Shown here: positions 29,402-36,443 of the stretch, in pieces
Numbering within the stretch: position 1 is the stretch's first letter
Layout of the letters: each line of letters starts with the position of its first letter
Assembly: GCF_014041935.1 (NCBI RefSeq)
Contig: NZ_CP059491.1
Span: 496,001 to 560,000 of the forward strand
Length of the DNA: 64,000 nt
Direction: 5' to 3'
From: Gordonia jinghuaiqii
GTDB lineage: Bacteria > Actinomycetota > Actinomycetes > Mycobacteriales > Mycobacteriaceae
The notes under the pieces: model-generated
The model's database searches: none
Seen by the model: the letters and a program-made list of their open reading frames with translations, nothing else
What the model was told of the DNA's origin: nothing
Position numbers and translations under genes: made by a program

Positions 29402-30094
29402 TCGACCGCCCCGGAGCAGCACTGCGGGCGGCCTCCCTGTCGTGTCCGACGAGGTTGCCGCCCGCGTAGCACGGACTCAAGTTACCAAGCGTGCTTGGTG
29501 GGTTGTGGGTATCGCCTCGGCGATTGACCACGAGTCAGGACTCTCGACCGTCCACGTGCTGCCAACTGTGAGCCGTCCTCCCCGGGCCTGGCGCCTCGTA
29601 GGGGAAGGCAGGTGGCGCATCGAGTGATGGCGATCGATCCTCCTGGCTGTGATGTCGCAGGCGCACAACGCTTTTGCCATATGCGGCGTGCTCCGCGTGG
29701 GTGCTTGCCGCCCGTGCTGGGAAGTGCTCGGCGGGGGGTCCGTTCCTTCTCTTCCGGATCGGGCTTGGCCCTCCGAGTTTCCGTAACCACTGTTCTACAC
29801 CGTGACGCCGGTCACATCAAGCGTTCCGGGTCTGAATGTCGAATGACATGGACAGGGGAGTGAGAGATGTTGTCCCGCATCGGCTCACGGACCCCGGGAC
29901 GCGTGAACGTCTGCGGAGCGTGCGCCGGGGCCGGCGGGCGCGGCGCCGCCCGGCGTCTCGGTCGAGAGGGCCCTGAGCGCAGCGATTCGATGTCTGAAAT
30001 CGACCTGTCGGATACCGAATCGGGGGCGATGTCTCACTGGTCGCTCTTGTTACCGATCGGTAGAATGGGCATTTGCGGAAAGGGATTGTTGTGC
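29402..30094. other. Intergenic stretch without a supportable gene
   Basis: About 690 bases where M. tuberculosis carries the HAD phosphatase gene Rv3661. The frames present have mixed codon use and no recognisable domain. It holds a 7-2-7 inverted repeat (29484-29499, ACCAAGCGTGCTTGGT) and a 12-bp palindrome near the 6C RNA promoter. GC content falls towards the right end. Confidence 0.6.
30051..30062. promoter_or_regulatory. Palindrome upstream of the 6C RNA promoter
   Basis: TACCGATCGGTA is a perfect 12-bp palindrome, 33 bases before the -35 box of the small RNA. It could be a regulator site; nothing in the window identifies the protein. Confidence 0.35.
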
Positions 30095-30124
30095 TTGCGA
30101 AGAATCAGAAAGCGTGTGTATAGT
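30095..30124 (+). promoter_or_regulatory. SigA-type promoter of the 6C RNA
   Basis: TTGCGA (30095-30100), an 18-base spacer and TATAGT (30119-30124). This is the best -35/-10 pair I found in the window, and it places the transcription start near 30131. Confidence 0.75.
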
Positions 30125-30130
30125 CATCCG

Positions 30131-30240
30131 TACCCGGTTCTGATACCGGTGCGTTTCAGCCCGACCCCCCGGGGCTGAAACGTGACGACCCCGGCCTCCT
30201 CCCCCCCTGGCCGGGGTTGTCCTCTGTCTGGGGTCTTTTT
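30131..30240 (+). ncRNA. 6C small RNA (B11-type)
   Basis: Two adjacent hairpins, each with a C-run loop. Hairpin 1 has an 11-bp stem (30152-30162 with 30172-30182) and six C in the loop. Hairpin 2 has a 13-bp stem (30184-30196 with 30209-30221, one G-U) and seven C in the loop. A tail of seven T (30235-30241) follows. This double C-loop structure defines the actinobacterial 6C RNA family, and its position upstream of ssd matches B11 of M. tuberculosis. It likely acts in trans through the C loops on G-rich mRNA leaders. Exact ends are inferred from the promoter and T-run. Confidence 0.9.
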
Positions 30241-30349
30241 TACCCCTGATCGCCGGACCCTCTCCGAAGTTGTCCACAGGTCGTCACTGTCTCCACAGCG
30301 GTGTCCCACCTGACGTCCGGGGCGGCCAGTCGGCGTCATCATCGACGCC

Positions 30350-31411
30350 ATGCCCGACGACCTACTCGTCCTCGTCCATCCCGACCTCTCCGACGACGTC
30401 GCCCGATGTGCGGCTGCGGCCGGGTACCGCACGGTCACCGCCCGAGCCGACGATTGCCGCCGGGAATGGCTCACCGCCCGTGCAGTCGTGGCGGATCCCG
30501 ACGCCATCGCCGTCCTCTCGCGACTCCACCCTCCCCGCCGTGGCGGGGTGGTCCTGGTGAGCGGCACCGATCCCGCCGGTGAGACCTGGCGACTGGCGAT
30601 GGATCTCGGCGCCGAAGACGCCGCAACACTGCCCGCCGACGAGAGTCGCCTGGTGAGAGCCCTGACGGAGTCGCGGGTACCGCGCCGCAACCCGTCGGGT
30701 GTCGTCGCCGTCGTCGGTGCCCACGGCGGTGCCGGTGCCTCGACCCTCGCCGCGGCGGTCGCGCTGACCAGCGCGCAGCGCGCCTCACCCACGCTGTTGC
30801 TCGATCTCGACGACATCGGATCGGGCGCCGACCTGCTACTCGGCGTCGAACAGCGTCCCGGTCTGCGCTGGCAGGACCTCTCACTCGACGGAGGGGTCGT
30901 CGGCGGGACCGCTCTGCACCAGGCGCTGCCGCGGGTGAACGACGGGCTCGCGGTCCTGACCTCGGAGCGGGTCCCGACTCTCGCGTTGCGGGCCGACGCG
31001 GTCACCGCCGTCATAGATGCCGGCCACACACACGGCGACCTGGTCGTCATCGACCTGCCCAGATCCGACGGACCGGTGGTACGAGCGGCGATCTCCTCGG
31101 TGGACCTGGTCGTGGTGGTCACCAGCCCCACGGTCGCGGGGTGCGCGGCCGCTCGACGCGTCGTCAGCCGGATCGTCGGGGACGAGGTGGCCGTCGAACT
31201 CGCCGTCCGTGGGCCGTCGCCGGGTGGTCTGCGCCCGCAGCAGGTCGCCGATGCGATCGGGCTTCCGCTTGTCGCCGCCTACCGGCCCGACCCGCGTCTC
31301 GCGAGCCGCCTCGAAGGTGGACCGCTGAGGGTGAAGCCCCGCAGCCCGCTCGGGCGTGCCGCGCTCGCGGTGCACGCTCGCGCGACTGCGGGCCGGCGGC
31401 ACGCGGCATGA
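30350..31411 (+). CDS. ssd: Septum-site-determining/TadZ-like protein (Ssd)
   Basis: A 353-residue CpaE/TadZ-like protein of the MinD/ParA superfamily. An N-terminal receiver-like region (to about 115) precedes the P-loop-like GAHGGAGASTLAAAVAL, which lacks the Walker lysine (no GKT/GKS). The later LLLDLDDIGSGADLLLG and LVVIDLPRSDGPV strands are MinD-like. Such proteins position the Tad pilus machine; the mycobacterial homologue Rv3660c affects septation. It heads an operon with tadA-tadB-tadC (ATGA overlaps). There is no clear ribosome site. Confidence 0.88.
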   Translation: MPDDLLVLVHPDLSDDVARCAAAAGYRTVTARADDCRREWLTARAVVADPDAIAVLSRLHPPRRGGVVLVSGTDPAGETWRLAMDLGAEDAATLPADESRLVRALTESRVPRRNPSGVVAVVGAHGGAGASTLAAAVALTSAQRASPTLLLDLDDIGSGADLLLGVEQRPGLRWQDLSLDGGVVGGTALHQALPRVNDGLAVLTSERVPTLALRADAVTAVIDAGHTHGDLVVIDLPRSDGPVVRAAISSVDLVVVVTSPTVAGCAAARRVVSRIVGDEVAVELAVRGPSPGGLRPQQVADAIGLPLVAAYRPDPRLASRLEGGPLRVKPRSPLGRAALAVHARATAGRRHAA

Positions 31412-32703
31412 GTCGGCAGCGCGGAACCGGCCGTGCCGACGACGAACTGCTCGATCGGGTGCGTTCCCGGCTGGCCGCCGACGCCGCCGACCCGAGCCCG
31501 GCGGTCATCGCCGAGGCGATCCGCGCGGAGGCGGGTGGTGTCCTCGGCGACACCGATCTGCTTGCGGCTCTTCGGTTTCTGCAGACCGAGCTGACGGGGG
31601 CGGGCAAACTCGAGCAACTTCTCGCCGAACCCGACATCGCCGACATCCTGGTCGCCGGACCCGAGGAGGTGTGGGTCGACCGTGGCCACGGCCTGGAACC
31701 GACGACGATCCGGTTCCCGGACGAGGCATCGGTGCGTCGCCTCGCCGGACGCCTGGCGTTGAGCGCGGGCCGACGCCTCGACGACGCCCAGCCGTGGGTC
31801 GACGGGCAGCTGTCGAACGTGGGCCGTCGCGGCCACACGGTCCGGCTGCACGCGATCATCCCGCCGCTCGCCGCCGACGGGACCTGCATCTCGTTGCGCG
31901 TGCTGCGATCGGCGTCGAAGGACCTGCCCAGCCTGATAGCGGGCGGCGCGATCCCGCAGGAGGTGGTGCCGGTGATCGCCGACATCCTGCGTCACCGCCT
32001 GGCCTTCCTGGTCATCGGAGGCACGGGGTCGGGGAAGACGACGCTCCTCAACGCGCTGATCGGTGCGATGGACCCGCGTGAGCGGGTCCTGTGCGTCGAG
32101 GACGCACTCGAGCTCGACCCTCGTCACCCGCAGGTGGTCCGCCTGGTCGCGCGGACATCGAATGTCGAAGGGGTGGGGGAGGTTCCGGTGCGGACGCTGG
32201 TCCGGCAGGCGCTACGTATGCGACCGGACCGGATCATCGTCGGGGAGGTTCGGGGCGGGGAGGTCATCGATCTGCTGACCGCACTGAACACCGGGCACGA
32301 CGGCAGCGCCGGCACCGTTCACGCGAACTCGTCGTCGGAGGTTCCCGCACGGATGGAAGCTCTTGCCGCGCTCGGAGGTATGGGCAGGGATGCACTTCAC
32401 AGTCAGCTCGGCGCCGCGCTCCAGGTGGTGCTCGGAGTCGCCCGCCATGCCGACGGCGCACGTGGCCTCGTGGAGATCGGCGTCGTCCGGCGAGGCCGGG
32501 ACGGTCGGGTCGCGATCGAATCGATCTGGCTGCGCGGCAGAGGTTTCACCGAAGACATGCGCCACTTCGACGCCCTGGTGGCCGACACGATGGTGCGCGT
32601 CCCGCCGCTGGCCGAGGCTCCGCGGCCGGACCCGCTGCCGGGCGTCGCGCGAGATGGACGCGGAACCGTTCGCGAACAACATGATCCGGTACCGCGATGC
32701 TGA
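31408..32703 (+). CDS. tadA: TadA/CpaF pilus-assembly ATPase
   Basis: A 431-residue secretion ATPase of the VirB11/CpaF family that powers Flp/Tad pilus assembly at the inner membrane face. Walker [10 protein letters not shown] is at 204-212, an Asp box in [12 protein letters not shown], Walker B-like [19 protein letters not shown], and a His box in [13 protein letters not shown] 31408 overlaps the ssd stop by 4 bases. Counterpart of Rv3659c. The last 30 residues are unconserved. Confidence 0.93.
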   Translation: MSRQRGTGRADDELLDRVRSRLAADAADPSPAVIAEAIRAEAGGVLGDTDLLAALRFLQTELTGAGKLEQLLAEPDIADILVAGPEEVWVDRGHGLEPTTIRFPDEASVRRLAGRLALSAGRRLDDAQPWVDGQLSNVGRRGHTVRLHAIIPPLAADGTCISLRVLRSASKDLPSLIAGGAIPQEVVPVIADILRHRLAFLVIGGTGSGKTTLLNALIGAMDPRERVLCVEDALELDPRHPQVVRLVARTSNVEGVGEVPVRTLVRQALRMRPDRIIVGEVRGGEVIDLLTALNTGHDGSAGTVHANSSSEVPARMEALAALGGMGRDALHSQLGAALQVVLGVARHADGARGLVEIGVVRRGRDGRVAIESIWLRGRGFTEDMRHFDALVADTMVRVPPLAEAPRPDPLPGVARDGRGTVREQHDPVPRC

Positions 32704-33581
32704 GTCCGCTCGCGGCACTCGCACCTGTCCTCGGTGCCTCGGCGATCGCGACGCTGCTGTGGACACCGCTGCCGGCCAGATCTCGGATGCTCGCCGTCTG
32801 CGGCCGCTCGGGTACCGGCCGGTCGTCGAATCCGGTGCTCGCGATCCCGGTGGCCGTCCCGGTTGCGGGATTCCTCATCGGCGGTGTCGCGGCCGCGACG
32901 GCGGCCGGGATCATCGTCGCGGTCGTGGTCTGGGTGCGCCGAAAGCGGCAGTGGGAGAGACGCTTCGATCAACAGATGGAAGATCTGTTGCTGGCGTTGT
33001 CGCTGATGGTCGCCGAGCTCTCGGTGGGTGCGCCCCCGGTGCGGGCCTGCGAGGTCGCCGTCGCCGAACTCCGCCGGCGCGAACGCGACGCACCCGGCAC
33101 GAGGTCGGAGATCGCCGACGGCCTGGAGTCGATGGCCTGGCGGGCGTCACTCGGCGGCTCGGTGATCGATGCTCCCGCGGTGGGTTCGGGGGTGGTGGGT
33201 CCCGGGGCGGTGGGTCTAGGGCAGGGGGGAGCGTCGTCGGGCATCGCGTCATGGCGGCGGATCGGGATCGCCTGGCAGACCGCCGAACGTCAGGGACTGC
33301 CCATGGTCGACATGCTCGCCGCGCTGCGCTCGGACCTGGCGTCGCGGCGAGGATTCACCGAGCGCACCCGCGCGGGTCTGTCGGGCCCACGCGCGACCGC
33401 GATGGTTCTGGCGGGACTGCCGCTGCTCGGAATCGCACTGGGCCAGGCCACCGGTGCCGGTCCGATTCAGGTGCTGCTCGGTGGTGGACTCGGCGGAATC
33501 CTGCTGGTGGTGGGGTGCGCGCTGGCCGCTGCGGGGATCGCCTGGTCCGAGCGGATCACCGGCAAGGTCCTGGCGCGATGA
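32697..33581 (+). CDS. tadB: TadB-type pilus platform membrane protein
   Basis: A 294-residue member of the GspF/TadB family, the inner-membrane platform that couples ATPase rotation to pilin insertion. It has two N-terminal hydrophobic segments, a cytoplasmic core (FDQQMEDLLLALSLMVAELSVGAPPVRACE) and two C-terminal helices. A Gly/Val-rich stretch around 33165-33235 (SGVVGPGAVGLGQGG) interrupts the core and looks like an insertion. It overlaps tadA by 7 bases and tadC by 4. Confidence 0.85.
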   Translation: MLSPLAALAPVLGASAIATLLWTPLPARSRMLAVCGRSGTGRSSNPVLAIPVAVPVAGFLIGGVAAATAAGIIVAVVVWVRRKRQWERRFDQQMEDLLLALSLMVAELSVGAPPVRACEVAVAELRRRERDAPGTRSEIADGLESMAWRASLGGSVIDAPAVGSGVVGPGAVGLGQGGASSGIASWRRIGIAWQTAERQGLPMVDMLAALRSDLASRRGFTERTRAGLSGPRATAMVLAGLPLLGIALGQATGAGPIQVLLGGGLGGILLVVGCALAAAGIAWSERITGKVLAR

Positions 33582-34216
33582 ACTGGCCGGCAGGTATCGA
33601 TGCCACCGAGATCGTGGTGGCACTCGGGTTGCTCGTGGTCGCGGTGTGGATCTGGCCGCAGCCACGGTGGAACCTGTACCGGGTCATCGACCCGCCGCCC
33701 GGACCGGACCGCTCGCCACGCTGGCTCGGCGCGGGGCCGCCGCGGGAGGACCCCTTCGCTGTGGCGTCGGCCTTCGATCTGTTCGCGGTGTGTCTGCGCG
33801 CCGGGTTGCCGGTGGGGACCGCCGCGTCTGTTGTCGCCGATCGCGCTCCGGCATCGCTGGCGGGACCGCTGACACGCGTCGCGGATCTGCTGCAGCTCGG
33901 CGCCGACCCGGACACGGCCTGGTCGGCGCTGCTCGCCGACTCCGACACCAAGGGTGCATCGTCGGTGGATCATCTGGAGTCGCTCGGCGCGATGGCCCGC
34001 CGCACTGCTCGTGCGGGTTCGTCGCTCGCCGGCGGCCTCGCCGAGCTTGCCGAGGACGTTCGACGCCGCGCCCACGACGACTCCCTCGCAGCCGCCGAGC
34101 GTGCGGGTGTCGCGATCAGCGGTCCGCTGGGACTGTGTTTCTTGCCTGCGTTCATCTGCCTCGGGATCGTTCCCGTCGTCGTGGGTCTGGCGTCGACGGT
34201 GCTGGGGTCGGTCTGA
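33578..34216 (+). CDS. tadC: TadC-type pilus platform membrane protein
   Basis: A 212-residue partner of TadB. An N-terminal helix, then a cytoplasmic domain with FDLFAVCLRAGLPVGTAAS and LAELAEDVRRRAHDDSLAAAERAGV, the GspF/T2SSF signature, and C-terminal helices GPLGLCFLPAFICLGIVPVVVGL. It starts at ATG 33578 overlapping the tadB stop. Counterpart of Rv3657c; it ends the first coupled block of the pilus locus. Confidence 0.87.
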   Translation: MNWPAGIDATEIVVALGLLVVAVWIWPQPRWNLYRVIDPPPGPDRSPRWLGAGPPREDPFAVASAFDLFAVCLRAGLPVGTAASVVADRAPASLAGPLTRVADLLQLGADPDTAWSALLADSDTKGASSVDHLESLGAMARRTARAGSSLAGGLAELAEDVRRRAHDDSLAAAERAGVAISGPLGLCFLPAFICLGIVPVVVGLASTVLGSV

Positions 34217-34264
34217 CCAGCCGATGCCGCTCCGCCGTCGGTGAGACGGTGCAGACTGGCACGT

Positions 34265-34642
34265 ATGGGTGACACCGACAAGCACCGACACCATTCGATC
34301 GACTACGTGGAGTTCGCGGTCACCGATCTGGCGGCCGCGTGCGCGTTCTACGCGAGCGCCTTCGGCTGGGAGTTCAATGATTACGGCCCCACCTACGCGG
34401 GCGTCGTGAACCCGGCGGGCCGAGAGGCCCCGGAGGTCGGAGGCCTGGCGGTCACCAGTTCGGTGACGACCGGCGGCGGACCCCTGGTCCTGCTCTACTC
34501 CGACGACCTCGACGCCACTGCGGACCGGGTCCGGGCGGCGGGAGGACAGATCATCCAGGGGCCGTACACCTTCCCCGGTGGACGCCGCTTCCATTTCACC
34601 GACCCGAGCGGCAACGAACTCGGGGTCTGGGCGACCTCCTAG
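34265..34642 (+). CDS. VOC/glyoxalase-like protein inserted in the tad locus
   Basis: A 125-residue vicinal-oxygen-chelate fold protein: IDYVEFAVTDLAAACAFYASAFGWEFNDYGP and FHFTDPSGNELGVW. Both halves are typical of small VOC proteins. The reaction is unknown. It sits 48 bases after tadC and 122 before the pilin gene, where M. tuberculosis has no gene, and is read in the operon direction, so it could be co-expressed by chance. ATG 34265 is chosen; the upstream in-frame ATG 34241 would add 8 residues. Confidence 0.85.
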   Translation: MGDTDKHRHHSIDYVEFAVTDLAAACAFYASAFGWEFNDYGPTYAGVVNPAGREAPEVGGLAVTSSVTTGGGPLVLLYSDDLDATADRVRAAGGQIIQGPYTFPGGRRFHFTDPSGNELGVWATS

Positions 34643-34764
34643 GCGGCCGGGCCGGCGGGGCGGCCGAAATCGGAGGGATCCGATCGGAGTCCCGCTGCGT
34701 CCAAGTACGTGATTGCTGATAGCTCACCGATCTCGTCATCCCGCCGATTCCCGTAGGAGAAGCC

Positions 34765-35052
34765 ATGACCCACAACTCTGTTCAGAGTGCAGACACCCGC
34801 GCTGCTGACGATCGCGCCGCTGGGGCGGGTGAGCCCGCTGCAGCCGAGAACATCGGACTCGCCGATCGCCTCGGCGCCCACATGACCCGCCTCATCACCG
34901 ACGAAGCGGGAATGTCGACCGCCGAGTACGCGATCGGGACGATCGCGGCAGCCGCGTTCGGTGCCATCCTCTACACCGTGGTCACCGGTGACAACATCGT
35001 CAGTGCCTTGACGGGGATCATCGGGAAGGCCCTCAACACCTCGGTCGGCTGA
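34765..35052 (+). CDS. Flp-type pilin (DUF4244, Rv3656c-like)
   Basis: A 95-residue prepilin. A long 45-residue leader ends in DEAG, then the mature hydrophobic helix MSTAEYAIGTIAAAAFGAILYTV; the conserved Glu at mature position 5 and the Gly-Met cut match type IVb/Flp pilins. It is the structural subunit of the Tad pilus. It has its own strong ribosome site (GTAGGAG, 5 bases) after a 122-base gap, which suggests a separate higher-level promoter. No prepilin peptidase gene is seen in the window. Confidence 0.9.
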   Translation: MTHNSVQSADTRAADDRAAGAGEPAAAENIGLADRLGAHMTRLITDEAGMSTAEYAIGTIAAAAFGAILYTVVTGDNIVSALTGIIGKALNTSVG

Positions 35053-35498
35053 TGTGCGCACCGACGCTGCCGGCTTCCACACCGTGTGCACTGACGAAAG
35101 TGATTGCCCGGGCGAAGAGTTCGTATCGACGCGTCGGCGCCGACGATGCCGGGATGGTGACTGTCGAGGCAGCATATGCCATCTCGGCGATCGTGGTCGC
35201 GGTGTTGCTTGCTGTCGGGGCGATCGCCGGGGTGACCGCGCAGATCCGGTGCACCGACGCCGCCCGCGAGGGCGCGCGATTGACCGCATCCGGCGATGCG
35301 TCGGCACGCCATGTTGCGGAGAGGATCGTCGGAGATGGTGCGCGCGTGTCGATCTCCGAAGACGGCGAACGGGTCGTCGTCGATGTGCGTACGACGGTAC
35401 CCCTGCTGCCGGGGCTGACGTTGTCGGCTCGAGCGATCGCCGCGAAGGAACCGCGCGGTGAGGACCAGGTGGTCTTCGCGCCCGGTGTCGGCCCATGA
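35052..35498 (+). CDS. TadE-like minor pilin (Rv3655c-like)
   Basis: A 148-residue pseudopilin. About 34 leader residues end with DDAG, followed by MVTVEAAYAISAIVVAVLLAVGAIAGV, again with Glu at mature position 5. The rest is an extracytoplasmic domain. ATG 35052 shares a base with the pilin stop (TGATG), so it is translationally coupled. It is probably processed by the same peptidase and sits at the base or tip of the Flp pilus. Confidence 0.88.
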   Translation: MCAPTLPASTPCALTKVIARAKSSYRRVGADDAGMVTVEAAYAISAIVVAVLLAVGAIAGVTAQIRCTDAAREGARLTASGDASARHVAERIVGDGARVSISEDGERVVVDVRTTVPLLPGLTLSARAIAAKEPRGEDQVVFAPGVGP

Positions 35499-35866
35499 GT
35501 CGTCGTATCGGCCTGATCGCCGACGATCGCGGTAACGCAACCCTGTTGGGGGCGTTCGCCGTTGCCGCGCTGGCCGCGATCCTGGTGTTGGTGATCTACG
35601 TCGGTGCCGCGGTACTCGCTCGCCATCGTGCGCAATCGGCGGCGGATCTGTCCGCGCTGGCCGCGGCCGTCGACCACGTCGGTGGGGAGCCCGATCCGTG
35701 TGCTGCCGCGCGGCAGTCGGCCGCGGCGCAGCAGCCGCGGGCCGATCTCGTCGAGTGCCGGGTCGATGGTGAAGACGTGGTGGTGTCGGTCCGGGTACCG
35801 GTGGACCTCGGCACCTTCGGCGTACGCGCGGCCACCGCGAAGGCACGTGCCGGTCCGGTCGAGTGA
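35495..35866 (+). CDS. TadE-like protein, Rv3654c family
   Basis: A 123-residue protein: short basic N terminus with DDRGNATLLGAFAVAALAAILVLVIYVGAAV (Gly-Asn junction and hydrophobic helix), then HRAQSAADLSALAAAVDH, the family signature for helicase/secretion-neighbourhood TadE-like proteins. It overlaps the preceding gene by 4 bases (ATGA) and ends the pilus operon. It converges on the gene at 35895. Confidence 0.88.
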   Translation: MSRRIGLIADDRGNATLLGAFAVAALAAILVLVIYVGAAVLARHRAQSAADLSALAAAVDHVGGEPDPCAAARQSAAAQQPRADLVECRVDGEDVVVSVRVPVDLGTFGVRAATAKARAGPVE

Positions 35867-35894
35867 ACCGTGCCTCGGGCCGCAGAGCCGGCGA

Positions 35895-36443
35895 CTACGC
35901 GTCGCCACTCTCGACGACGATCCTCTTGGGATACACGCGGACCGATTGAATTGGTGCGAACCACAATTGGTGAAAGTGAACATCGGTGTCGCCGCGGTAG
36001 GCGAGCTCGAGGGTCTCGGTGCCGGTGTTGATCGGGATCCACGATCGTACCGACCGGACGAACGACGACCAGTGGATCAGCTCACCCTCGGTGAGGAATC
36101 CACCTGCGGCGGCCCAGGTCTCGCCGGACTGGGCATCGGCGCAGGCCAGGTACACCTCGCCGAGGGACGCGGTGATCCGTGGCCCGACCATGGCGGTCTG
36201 CAGGTACCACTGGGCGGTGGTCACCACATCGGTGAAACCGCCGGACCGCGCTGCGCACCAGCCGTAGTGCAGGTCGAGGGCGTCGAGTGCCTCCTCCTCG
36301 GAGAAGAACACGTCGCGTTCGCCGATGGACGACGGCAGAGTGTCGGTGTTCAGGGTCGGGCGTGCGAGCAGGAAGAAGGCACGCGACGGCCGGATGATCT
36401 GCCGTCGTGTGTGGAGTCCCCGGTCGGATGCCTCGTCATGCAT
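35895..36443 (-). CDS. Conserved hypothetical protein next to the helicase
   Basis: A 182-residue soluble protein, no family recognised. It has a basic start (SDRGLHTRRQIIRPSRAFFLLARP) and a beta-rich body with many aromatic residues (LDLHYGWCAARSG, WYLQTAMVGPRITASLGEVYLACAD, VHFHQLWFAPIQSVRVYPKR). ATG 36443 overlaps the helicase stop by 8 bases, so it is translated after the helicase; a link to its repair function is only positional. Confidence 0.65.
   Translation of the reverse strand: MHDEASDRGLHTRRQIIRPSRAFFLLARPTLNTDTLPSSIGERDVFFSEEEALDALDLHYGWCAARSGGFTDVVTTAQWYLQTAMVGPRITASLGEVYLACADAQSGETWAAAGGFLTEGELIHWSSFVRSVRSWIPINTGTETLELAYRGDTDVHFHQLWFAPIQSVRVYPKRIVVESGDA

Noticed and set aside
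29867..30178. 103-codon frame starting after AGGGGAGTGAGAG
   Set aside because: It runs through the 6C RNA promoter and first hairpin, and composition and codon use are not gene-like.
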